A DNA stretch of 64,000 nucleotides from Geothrix rubra (GTDB lineage Bacteria; Acidobacteriota; Holophagae; Holophagales; Holophagaceae). This document shows positions 57,611 through 64,000 of the stretch, piece by piece. Made by a program: the position numbers and the translations under genes. Position 1 is the first letter of the stretch. Each line of letters starts with the position of its first letter. A model generated the notes under the pieces. It worked only from the letters and a program-made list of their open reading frames with translations, did no database searches and had not been told where the DNA came from. The stretch lies in contig NZ_BSDD01000001.1 of assembly GCF_030268065.1 (NCBI RefSeq), forward strand, positions 124,001 through 188,000, given 5' to 3'.

Positions 57611-58354
57611 ATGCGCCGTGCATCCTGGCTGTTCCTTGTCCCTCTCCTGGCCGCCTTCGGCTGCCGCCGGCCCGACGTGGAGGGCTTCCTCCGCAAGCCC
57701 CCGCCGGTGACCGTGGCCGTGAGCATGCCGCCGGAAGTGCCGGAACGCGAGGCCTACCGCAAGGAGTTCGCCGCGGCCCTGAGGGCCCGCCTGGCCACCC
57801 GCCTGGTGGTGGTGCCCGAGGGGGTGACGCCTCCGGCGGGCGCCGCCCAGCTCCAGGTGGAGATCCGGGACCTGGCCCCCTCCCCCGGCTCGCCCCATCC
57901 AGCGGTGGTGGGCGCGACCACGGGCGTGGCGGTGGGGCTGCTCAGCGCGGCCGCGGGAAACCGGGAGGGCGCCTTCTTCGATGGTCTGTTCTGGGGCCTG
58001 TGGGCCGGCAGCAACGTCGCCGCGGAGCGGGACCGCACCGATGAACGGCTGGGGTACCGCCCCAGCCGGGTCCGCGCTCAGGTCCGGCTCATGCAGCCCG
58101 GCAATCCCGAGCCGCTCTGGGTGACCAGCGTGGATCCCTACGAGGTGGTGGAATCCATGGATCCCCTGCCGCCGGGTTCCAGGGACGACGTGGACCGCAT
58201 CCGGGAGGAGGAGGCCAAGGGCTTCGCCCGGGTCGTGGTGCGCAGGCTCTCCGAGGACTTCCACATGATGGCGGTGAGCGAGCAGCGCTTCTACCAGCCT
58301 CCCGCGCCGCAGCCCGCCACGCCTGAACCTGCCCCCGAGCCGAAGAAGGACTGA
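57611..58354 (+). CDS. Putative lipoprotein of unknown function
   Basis: 247 residues. Lipoprotein signal (LFLVPLLAAFGCRRPD, Cys 18). The first half contains VTVAVSMPPEVPEREAYRKEFAAALRARLATRL, which resembles envelope lipoproteins that form amphipathic helices with a beta core; VVGATTGVAVGLLSAAAGN is a Gly/Ala-rich helix. The Pro-rich tail is typical of surface lipoproteins. GGAGG precedes ATG 57611. Its TGA overlaps the zinc-ribbon gene ATG (TGATG). No family recognised. Confidence 0.65.
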   Translation: MRRASWLFLVPLLAAFGCRRPDVEGFLRKPPPVTVAVSMPPEVPEREAYRKEFAAALRARLATRLVVVPEGVTPPAGAAQLQVEIRDLAPSPGSPHPAVVGATTGVAVGLLSAAAGNREGAFFDGLFWGLWAGSNVAAERDRTDERLGYRPSRVRAQVRLMQPGNPEPLWVTSVDPYEVVESMDPLPPGSRDDVDRIREEEAKGFARVVVRRLSEDFHMMAVSEQRFYQPPAPQPATPEPAPEPKKD

Positions 58355-59097
58355 TGGAAGCACGAGCGATCCGCTGTTCCGCGTGCGGGGCCTCGGTTCC
58401 CGCCGAAGCCCCCCAGTGCCCCTACTGCAAGGCCCAGCTTGCCACGGTGGCCTGCCCGGCCTGCTTCGCCCTGGTTCCCCTCACGGCCACCCATTGTCCG
58501 GCCTGTGGCGTCGCCATCCGGTCCCGGGAGGCGGGGACGCCCGATGGGGCGCCCTGTCCGGCCTGCGCCAAGCCCCTGGGCCGCGCCCAGGTGGGCGAAC
58601 TGGCCGTGCAGGAATGCCTGGCCTGCGGGGGGCTCTGGCTGGAGCGGGAGGCCTTCGAGGGGCTGGCCGCCAGCCGCGAGGGGCAGGGGGCGGTGCTCGG
58701 GGCGCTTCCGGGGCAGACCCCGAAGGTGGGCCCCGCGGAGGGGCTGGCGGCGGTCCAGTACCGACCCTGCCCCCGCTGCGCACAGCGCATGAATCGCGTG
58801 AACTACGCCAAGCGCTCCGGGGTGGTGCTGGACATCTGCAAGGATCACGGCCTCTGGTTCGACCGGGACGAGCTGCGCCGCGTACTGGTGTTCATCCAGG
58901 AAGGAGGGCTCGACCGGTCCCGGGAAAGGGACCTGGAGGAGCTGAAGGAGGCCCAGCGGACCGTCGCCCGGCCAGAGTCCTCCGGGGATTCCTTCGGGCT
59001 GGGACTGGACACTGCGCCGCCCTCCACCTGGATCACAGGCCCGAGCCTGGCGGGCCTCCTCCTGGGGGCCGCCCGCCACCTGCTGGACCGGGATTAG
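58354..59097 (+). CDS. Multi-zinc-ribbon protein with TFIIB-type zinc finger
   Basis: 247 residues. Six CxxC pairs in the N-terminal half: CSACGASV, CPYCKAQL, CPACFALV, CPACGVAI, CPACAKPL, CLACGGLWLEREAFEGL. The last, with GLWLE(R)E, is the zf-TFIIB signature. A second zf-TFIIB unit follows (CPRCAQRMNRVNYAKRSGVVLDICKDHGLWFDRDELRRV). The C-terminal part has no recognised motif. zf-TFIIB proteins of bacteria have no assigned role. The stop (TAG) lies in the stem of a bidirectional hairpin. Confidence 0.78.
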   Translation: MEARAIRCSACGASVPAEAPQCPYCKAQLATVACPACFALVPLTATHCPACGVAIRSREAGTPDGAPCPACAKPLGRAQVGELAVQECLACGGLWLEREAFEGLAASREGQGAVLGALPGQTPKVGPAEGLAAVQYRPCPRCAQRMNRVNYAKRSGVVLDICKDHGLWFDRDELRRVLVFIQEGGLDRSRERDLEELKEAQRTVARPESSGDSFGLGLDTAPPSTWITGPSLAGLLLGAARHLLDRD

Positions 59098-59121
59098 GGT
59101 CTGTTTTCAACACAGACTCTA
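59095..59121. terminator. Bidirectional hairpin formed by the two stop codons
   Basis: TAGGGTCTGT (59095-59104) pairs with ACAGACTCTA (59112-59121), with one G-T wobble and loop TTTCAAC. The first TAG is the stop of the zinc-ribbon gene; the final CTA is the minus-strand TAG of tpiA. It could terminate both convergent genes. Confidence 0.55.
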
Positions 59122-59853
59122 GCCCGCCTGCTTCGCCAGCTCCGCGAACTTGGCGGGGTCCAGGCTCGCGCCACCCACCAGGCCGCCGGCCACCTCGGGG
59201 ATGTTCAGCAGCTCGGGGAAGTTCTCCGGCGTGACGCTCCCCCCGTACAGGATGGGGGCCTGGTAGTCGCCCCGGTCCATGAAGAGGTCCAGCTTCGCGC
59301 GGATGAAGGCGTGGGCCTCGCGCACCTGGTCGGCCTCGGCCCGGAGCCCCGTCCCGATGGCCCAGACCGGCTCGTAGGCCACCCAGAGGGGGCCAGGCCC
59401 GGTCTCGGCGAGGATGGACAGCTGCTGGCCGAGGACCTCCAGCGTGAATCCGGCCTGGCGCTCCGTCAGCGTCTCGCCCACACAAAGCAGGGGCAGCAGG
59501 TTCCACTCGCGGGCGGCCTTCACCTTCCTCACCAGGGCGGCGTCCGTCTCGCCGAAGAGCTGGCGCCGCTCGCTGTGGCCCAGGATGACGCCCGCGCAAC
59601 CCGCATCCTGGAGCTGGGCCATGGAGACCTCGCCCGTGAAGGCCCCTTTGGCCTCCGCGTGGCCGTTCTGGGCGAAGATGCGCACGCCCCTCGACCGGAT
59701 GGCATCCCCGACCTGCCGCAGGAGCGGGAAGGGCGGGGCGACGCCCACAGCCACCCCGGACGCCGGTGCGTATCGGGCCAGGAAGCCCTCGCTCCAGGCG
59801 GCCGCGTCAGCGGCGAGCAGGTTCATCTTCCAGTTGGCGACGACGCAGCGCAT
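59119..59853 (-). CDS. tpiA: Triosephosphate isomerase
   Basis: 244 residues. VVANWKMNL (catalytic Lys), GVILGHSERRQLFGE (His 95 region), VAYEPVWAIGTGL (catalytic Glu 165) and the phosphate-binding LYGGSVTPENF and GLVGGASLDPAKF are all present. Interconverts DHAP and GAP in glycolysis. It lies near pgk (61390), with an AraC regulator and DUF3224 between, so the usual gap-pgk-tpi unit is broken up. Terminated by the stop-codon hairpin. Confidence 0.97.
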   Translation of the reverse strand: MRCVVANWKMNLLAADAAAWSEGFLARYAPASGVAVGVAPPFPLLRQVGDAIRSRGVRIFAQNGHAEAKGAFTGEVSMAQLQDAGCAGVILGHSERRQLFGETDAALVRKVKAAREWNLLPLLCVGETLTERQAGFTLEVLGQQLSILAETGPGPLWVAYEPVWAIGTGLRAEADQVREAHAFIRAKLDLFMDRGDYQAPILYGGSVTPENFPELLNIPEVAGGLVGGASLDPAKFAELAKQAG

Positions 59854-59937
59854 GGGATCTCCTGGTTGGGCGGGGCCGCCTTGAGCAGCGGGGGCCTGGC
59901 GCGGCCCGTGCGGAGAGGAATGGCGTCCTCGAGGCTA

Positions 59938-60744
59938 TCAGCCTTCCGGGAGCCGGGCATACACCCCCGGCGTCCGGCCGAGGAGGGTCCTGAACGCCTT
60001 GATGAAGTGGGCCTGGTCGAAGAAGCCCAGCGCCAGGGCCAGTCCCGGAAGATCCACGGGCTGGCCCGACTCCAGCCGTTCCATGGCGTCGTGGAGGCGG
60101 TACCGCTGGATCACCCATTTGGGGCTCACGCCCACGTACTCCTGGAAGAGCCGCTGCAGCGACCTCAGGCTCATGCCGGCCTCCCGGGCCACCGCCTCCA
60201 CCTGCGTCAGCTCCCGGTCCTCCAGGATCCGCGCCACGATGGTCCGGGCCCGCTGCGCCTTCGCGTCGGATCGGGGAAGGCGCGCGAGCAGGAAAGCCTC
60301 GGCGGCGGAGGCCGCCTCCCTGTCTTCTGGGCACGCGAGAACGGCCGCTTCCAGGGCCGCTCCCTCGGCGCCGAAGACGGCGGTGAGCGGAAGCACCCGG
60401 TCGGTGAGTTCCCGCACGGACCGGCCCCAGTAGGGGTGGAAACAGCCCGGGCGGAACTTCACCCCCAGCACCCGTCCCCGGCCCTCCAGGGTGCGGATGA
60501 ACCGCCCGGTGTGCACCCCCGCAAGGCCGGACCGCCCGGCCTCGATGACCAGGTGCACCGAGGGGTGGGGGAGGGTCTCCCGGGTCACGGGAGGCAGGCC
60601 GCCCCGGTCCCAGCGCACCGTCCAGAAGTGCTCGACCAGATCGGCGAGCGGACCCTCCGCCAGGAAGCGCCCGGCCGGGGCCTGCCGACGCATGGATTCG
60701 CCATCCACCACCCCCCGGGGCCACCACTCGACCGGCTGGACCAT
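59938..60744 (-). CDS. AraC-family transcriptional regulator
   Basis: 268 residues. The N-terminal half matches the DUF6597-type sensor (LADLVEHFWTVRWD, LPHPSVHLVIEAG, GRVLGVKFRPGCFHPYWG). The C-terminal double helix-turn-helix domain contains VEAVAREAGMSLRSLQRLFQEYVGVSPKWVIQRYRLHDAMERL and LALALGFFDQAHFIKAFRTLLGRTPGVY. The ligand is unknown. GGAG 7 nt before ATG 60744. It is divergent from the DUF3224 gene, the obvious candidate target. Confidence 0.9.
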   Translation of the reverse strand: MVQPVEWWPRGVVDGESMRRQAPAGRFLAEGPLADLVEHFWTVRWDRGGLPPVTRETLPHPSVHLVIEAGRSGLAGVHTGRFIRTLEGRGRVLGVKFRPGCFHPYWGRSVRELTDRVLPLTAVFGAEGAALEAAVLACPEDREAASAAEAFLLARLPRSDAKAQRARTIVARILEDRELTQVEAVAREAGMSLRSLQRLFQEYVGVSPKWVIQRYRLHDAMERLESGQPVDLPGLALALGFFDQAHFIKAFRTLLGRTPGVYARLPEG

Positions 60745-60962
60745 TCAGTACTCCGGACGTTTCAATTGACGCGTTTCTACAATACCTGCACGCCGGCTAG
60801 GCCGATCCTGGACGCCGATGGGATTCCCCCCAGGGAGCATCCGTGCAGCTTCCGTCCGTCCTCAAGCCCATGCTTGCCCTGGTGGCCTGCCTCGTGCCGA
60901 CGCCGGCGCCGCCGATCGGGTCGGCCAGTCCAGAAACCACGTTCCCGAGAAAGGAGGCCCGC

Positions 60963-61370
60963 ATGACGGCCCTCGCGAAAGGCTCCTTCGACGTGAAACT
61001 GACGCCCCTTCCCGAATCGGGCCCGACCGGCGCCTGGGCGCCGGGCCGGATGGCCATCGAGAAGCGCTTCCAGGGCGACCTCGACGCGACCAGCCGGGGC
61101 GAGATGCTGACGGCCATGACCGGGGTGAAGGGATCGGCAGGCTACACGGCCATCGAACGGGTGGAAGGCACCCTCCATGGGCGGAGGGGCACCTTCCTGC
61201 TGCAACACAGCGCCGTGATGTCCCGCGGCGTGCCCGGGGACTGGACGGTCCAGGTGGTTCCAGACTCCGGCACCGGTGAGCTGGAGGGACTGGCCGGCAG
61301 GATGACCATCACCATCACCGAAGGCCAGCACACGTACTCGCTGGCCTACACCCTGCCGGAGGTCCCGTGA
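60963..61370 (+). CDS. DUF3224-family protein
   Basis: 135 residues from ATG 60963. KGSFDVKLTPLP, MAIEKRFQGDLDATSRGEMLTA, GSAGYTAIERVEGTLHGRRGTFLLQH and GELEGLAGRMTITI(T)EGQHTYSLAY match DUF3224, small beta-barrel proteins of unknown role often under AraC-type control. ATG 60963 has a near-perfect AAAGGAGG 5 nt upstream and gives the usual family length. An upstream GTG (60843, GGGAG upstream) would add a signal-peptide-like N-terminus (MLALVACLVPTPAPP), so a secreted form remains possible. Confidence 0.75.
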   Translation: MTALAKGSFDVKLTPLPESGPTGAWAPGRMAIEKRFQGDLDATSRGEMLTAMTGVKGSAGYTAIERVEGTLHGRRGTFLLQHSAVMSRGVPGDWTVQVVPDSGTGELEGLAGRMTITITEGQHTYSLAYTLPEVP

Positions 61371-61389
61371 GCGCGGGGGGCGCCGGGCG

Positions 61390-62586
61390 TCAGCGCTGGA
61401 GCGCGGCGACGCCGGGCAGCTCGAGGCCGCTGAGGAACTCGAGGCTGGCCCCGCCGCCCGTGGAGACGTGGGACATGCGGGGGCCCACGCCGGCCTTGTT
61501 CACCGCAGCCACGCTGTCGCCGCCGCCCACCAGCACGAAGGCGCCCCTGTCCGACGCCTCGGCCAGCTCCTCGGCCATGCTCAGGGTCCCGCTGGCGAAG
61601 GGGGGCATCTCGAAGACGCCCATGGGCCCGTTCCAGAGCAGGGTCTTCGCCGCCCGGATCTCCGCCGCGTAGGTGGCCACGGTCTCGGGGCCGATGTCCA
61701 GGGCCAGGCGGTCCGCCGGGACGTTCTGGTCCTGGGTGATGGCGCAGTCCGCGTCCTCCTTGAACTCCGTGGCCACGACATGGTCCAGGGGCAGCATGAG
61801 GCGGGTGCCCTTCGCCTCGGCATGCTTCAGCAGGTCGAGGGCCAGGTCCAGCTTGTCCTCCTCGCAGAGGCTCTTCCCGATCTGGAACCCCTGGGCCTTG
61901 AGGAAGGTGTAGCTCATGGCGCCGCCGATCAGGATGGCGTCGGCCTTGCCCAGGAAGTTCTGGATGAGCTCGATCTTGTCGCTCACCTTCGCGCCGCCGA
62001 AGATCACCACCAGCGGCTTGTCGGGGTGCTCCGTCACCTTCGCCAGGGCCTTCAGCTCCTTCTCCATGAGGAAGCCCGCGGCAATGCGGTCCTTGGGGAA
62101 GTGGGGAACCATGCCGCTCACAGAGGCATGGGCGCGGTGGGCCGCGCCGAAGGCGTCGTCGACATAGGTGTCGGCCAGCTTCGCGAGGCTGGCGGCGAAA
62201 TCCTCCTTGTTCTTGGTCTCGCCCTTCTCGAAGCGCAGGTTCTCGAGGAGGAGCACCTGGCCCGGCTTCAGGGCCGCCGCTTCGGCTTCCACGGCCTCGC
62301 CGTTCACGTAGCTGGCCAGGCGGCAGTCGATCCCCTGCTCCTTGAGCCAGGACGCCACCGGCGCGGCACTGTAGGCGGCCTCGAAGCCCTTGCCCTCGGG
62401 ACGGCCCAGGTGGGAGGCCAGCACCACGGAGGCGCCACCTTCCAGCAGGTGCTTCAGGGTGGGCAGGGTCTCGCGGATGCGGGTGGCATCCGTGATGCGG
62501 CCCTCCTTGAGGGGCACATTCAAGTCCGCCCTCAGGAACACGCGGTGACCCTTGACGTCGAGATCCCGAACCGACTGGAAGCCCAT
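61390..62586 (-). CDS. pgk: Phosphoglycerate kinase
   Basis: 398 residues, normal. GHRVFLRADLNVPLK (substrate Arg/Asp), SHLGRP, LLENLRFEKGE, AHRAHASVSG, VIFGGAKVSDKIELIQNFL, GGAMSYTFLKAQG, LWNGPMGVFEMPPF and the nucleotide loop VGGGDSVAAVNKAG are all present. Glycolytic ATP-forming step. AAGGAG 6 nt before ATG 62586. The gene ends 20 bp before the DUF3224 stop on the opposite strand; the upstream neighbour is a methyltransferase gene. Confidence 0.97.
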   Translation of the reverse strand: MGFQSVRDLDVKGHRVFLRADLNVPLKEGRITDATRIRETLPTLKHLLEGGASVVLASHLGRPEGKGFEAAYSAAPVASWLKEQGIDCRLASYVNGEAVEAEAAALKPGQVLLLENLRFEKGETKNKEDFAASLAKLADTYVDDAFGAAHRAHASVSGMVPHFPKDRIAAGFLMEKELKALAKVTEHPDKPLVVIFGGAKVSDKIELIQNFLGKADAILIGGAMSYTFLKAQGFQIGKSLCEEDKLDLALDLLKHAEAKGTRLMLPLDHVVATEFKEDADCAITQDQNVPADRLALDIGPETVATYAAEIRAAKTLLWNGPMGVFEMPPFASGTLSMAEELAEASDRGAFVLVGGGDSVAAVNKAGVGPRMSHVSTGGGASLEFLSGLELPGVAALQR

Positions 62587-62660
62587 GGCCGCTCCTTGCG
62601 AATGGTAAAGATCCATTCTGACGGAAGATCCGGTCGTCAGCCATCCGATGCGAAGGTCGA

Positions 62661-63434
62661 CTACCACGCCTTCTCGAAGATCCCGATCCAGCGGGGGCTG
62701 CCCTCCGTGAAGGCCTCGCCGGCATAGGTCCCCATGACGTGGCGGAGGCGCAGGCCGGCGCGGACGGCCATCTCCTGGAGTTCCTCCGGGAGGTAGAGGC
62801 GCACGCTCTCCATCACGTGGCGTTCCTCGCCGGTCTTGGGCCGGACGAGGATCATCCGCTTGACCAGCCGGTTCCCCTCCATGGCCCGCCGGCTGTGGGC
62901 CGTCACGCCGCCGCGGACGACGGTGTCCTCGGGCACCAGCGTGCGCTGCACCAGGTCGCTGTTGAGGTAGTCCATGACCAGGACGCCCTGGTGGCGCAGG
63001 GCGGCGCCGATGCGGAGCATGAGGGAACGGTTCTCCTCGTCCGAGAAGTAGCCGAAGGGGGTGAACCAGAGGCAGAGGCCCGACAGGACCCCGTCCTTCA
63101 CCGGGAGTTCCCGCATGTCGCCCCGCAGGAGCCAGGGGTGCAGGGGGCTGGGGGCCATGCGCAGCAGGGTGGGCGAGAGGTCCAGGCCGAAGGCCAGGGG
63201 ATTGGCCCGGCGGAGGATCTCCAGGTGGCGGCCGGCCCCGCAGCCCAGGTCCAGGACGGGGCCCTTCGCCAGTTCCGGGGCCACCCGCAGGGCCCGGCCC
63301 ACGGCCACGCGGGCCTCCTCCTCGTCGCGGTGGGCGTAGAGGAGGGCGTAGTCCTCATCGAACCACTCGGAAAACCACTCGGACAAGGGAATCGCCTCCC
63401 GAAACCTCCAGGTTAGCCCCTGAACGCCACTCAC
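62661..63434 (-). CDS. SAM-dependent class I methyltransferase
   Basis: 257 residues from the GTG at 63434. The SAM motif VLDLGCGAGRHLEILRRANPLAFGLDLS (motif I), RELPVKDGVLSGLCLWFTPFGYFSDEE (motif II/post I) and GVLVMDYLNSDLVQ fit small-molecule methyltransferases of the UbiG/BioC-like fold. Substrate unknown. The start is uncertain: GTG 63434 lacks a ribosome site, while TTG 63386 has GGAGG 8 nt upstream and would remove 16 residues. Divergent from rbfA. Confidence 0.8.
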   Translation of the reverse strand: MSGVQGLTWRFREAIPLSEWFSEWFDEDYALLYAHRDEEEARVAVGRALRVAPELAKGPVLDLGCGAGRHLEILRRANPLAFGLDLSPTLLRMAPSPLHPWLLRGDMRELPVKDGVLSGLCLWFTPFGYFSDEENRSLMLRIGAALRHQGVLVMDYLNSDLVQRTLVPEDTVVRGGVTAHSRRAMEGNRLVKRMILVRPKTGEERHVMESVRLYLPEELQEMAVRAGLRLRHVMGTYAGEAFTEGSPRWIGIFEKAW

Positions 63435-63493
63435 GCCGCAGGTCCAGGATGGGAAAGGCGGGTCGGCTAGAATGGAATTTGCAAAGGATCCCC

Positions 63494-63889
63494 ATGCAAC
63501 GCCCTGAACGCCTCGAAGACCAGATCCACTTCCTCCTGTCGAACCTGATCCAGCGCGAACTGCGCGATCCCGAACTCGGATTCCTCACCGTCACCGCGGT
63601 GCGCCTGACGCCGGACCGGAGCATGGCCCGGGTCTACTTCACGGTGCTGCCCCCCAGCGGCGGGGACCAGGAGGCCCAGGACGGTCTCACCCGCAAGGCC
63701 CTCGGCCGCGCCGCGGGATTCCTCCGCAGCCAGCTGGCCACGCGGCTCAAGATGCGCCGGGTGCCTGAACTCCGCTTCTTCCCCGACGGCACCCTGGAGG
63801 AGGGCAACCACCTGGAGACGCTCCTGGCGGAGATCCAGAAGGAGCGGGAGGCCCGCCCCCAGGACGATCCGGAAGCGCCGGAGGCCTGA
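63494..63889 (+). CDS. rbfA: Ribosome-binding factor A
   Basis: 131 residues. RLEDQIHFLLSNLIQRELRDPELGFLTVTAVRLTPDRSMARVYFTVL is the KH-like core with the conserved DP and VTAV strands; KALGRAAGFLRSQLATRLKMRRVPELRFFPDGTLEEG completes the family pattern. RbfA binds the 30S subunit during maturation and cold adaptation. ATG 63494 with AAAGGA upstream and TAGAAT (63468-63473) at 20 nt. Its TGA overlaps the truB ATG (TGATG). Usually part of nusA-infB-rbfA-truB; infB is not adjacent here. Confidence 0.93.
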   Translation: MQRPERLEDQIHFLLSNLIQRELRDPELGFLTVTAVRLTPDRSMARVYFTVLPPSGGDQEAQDGLTRKALGRAAGFLRSQLATRLKMRRVPELRFFPDGTLEEGNHLETLLAEIQKEREARPQDDPEAPEA

Positions 63890-64000
63890 TGCCGGAGAAC
63901 CCGCCCGGCATCGCACCAGGCATCCACCTGGTCCACAAGGCCGTGGGCCAGAGCAGCTTCGATGTGATCCGGGGCTTCAAGCGCCGGGCTTTCGAAGCCG
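63889..64000 (+). CDS. truB: N-terminal part of a TruB-like tRNA pseudouridine synthase
   Basis: Only the first 37 residues are in the window. GIHLVHKAVGQSSFDVIRGFKRRA corresponds to the family's first block (GxLLIDKPxGxTSxDVVxxxRR), and the order rbfA-truB is conserved. TruB makes pseudouridine 55 in tRNA. The usual KPxGxTS reads KAVGQSS here, a small departure from consensus. The catalytic Asp lies beyond the edge. ATG 63889 overlaps the rbfA stop. Confidence 0.75.
   Translation, partial: MPENPPGIAPGIHLVHKAVGQSSFDVIRGFKRRAFEA

Noticed and set aside
1-64000. Prophage, insertion sequence or CRISPR array
   Set aside because: No transposase, integrase, capsid or terminase genes and no regularly spaced repeats were seen; the only repeats are the pal tandem units and the two gene-end duplications.

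Overview
The window reads as chromosome of a high-GC, diderm (outer-membrane) bacterium. The gene content best fits Acidobacteriota, probably near Holophaga/Geothrix. The evidence is a Tol-Pal segment, an Mla-type lipid transporter, separate glyQ and glyS genes, a tetrahaem cytochrome/Fe-S/NrfD membrane redox module, many sensor kinases, and codon use dominated by G or C in third positions. The taxonomic placement is inference; no rRNA or ribosomal protein gene is present to confirm it. No phage, transposase, integrase or CRISPR array was seen, and gene order is compact with many ATGA, GTGA and TGATG stop-start overlaps.

Layout. 1-7.6 kb: end of a secreted protein, ftsX, then murC-ubiX-pfkB on the minus strand, a secreted protein of unknown function, and a minus-strand block of a lipid kinase, a RluA pseudouridine synthase and an Rrf2 regulator. 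7.7-12.6 kb: cysK, DUF4395, a CAP protein, mlaE-mlaF-mlaD and a cupin, nearly contiguous on the plus strand. 12.9-18 kb: OsmC, YciI, carbamate kinase, glyQ-glyS. 18-24.5 kb: two tandem DUF3857/transglutaminase-like secreted proteins (the first apparently inactive), then guaA with a duplicated 3' end. 24.5-29 kb: a histidine kinase divergent from an HD-GYP response regulator, and a divergent CLC channel/antiporter. 29-34 kb: NrfD/Fe-S/tetrahaem cytochrome complex and a large DUF2339-like membrane protein. 34-45.5 kb: aldo/keto reductase, histidine phosphatase, aminotransferase, second CLC protein divergent from a MarR regulator, ElbB, DUF2520, DMT exporter, MiaE, TetR, M61 peptidase, glycosyltransferase. 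45.6-49.6 kb: a multi-PAS hybrid kinase and a PhnD-like binding lipoprotein. 49.7-55.8 kb: rnhB, nudix, tolB-pal-cpoB, a GHMP kinase, mutY. 55.8-64 kb: tRNA-Leu(GAG), secG, aroF, a lipoprotein, a zinc-ribbon protein, tpiA, AraC regulator, DUF3224, pgk, methyltransferase, rbfA and the start of truB.

The most unusual observation is that two unrelated loci share one architecture. At the 3' end of guaA (140-bp direct repeats around a 92-bp spacer) and at the convergent end of a glycosyltransferase and a sensor kinase (46-bp direct repeats around a 64-bp spacer), the gene end is duplicated on both sides of a small spacer. Each spacer carries a perfect 10-11-bp hairpin with a 3-nt pyrimidine loop. 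In both cases the genes on each side keep an intact end or start. This looks like the footprint of a small non-coding element that duplicates its target, or of excised islands. Other points of interest are an Rrf2 repressor next to cysK whose C-terminus (GYSI) resembles known CysK-docking tails, an MlaF-like ATPase with several degenerate catalytic motifs, a catalytically dead/intact transglutaminase pair, two CLC proteins lacking the canonical GSGIP loop, and a probable CTG start codon.
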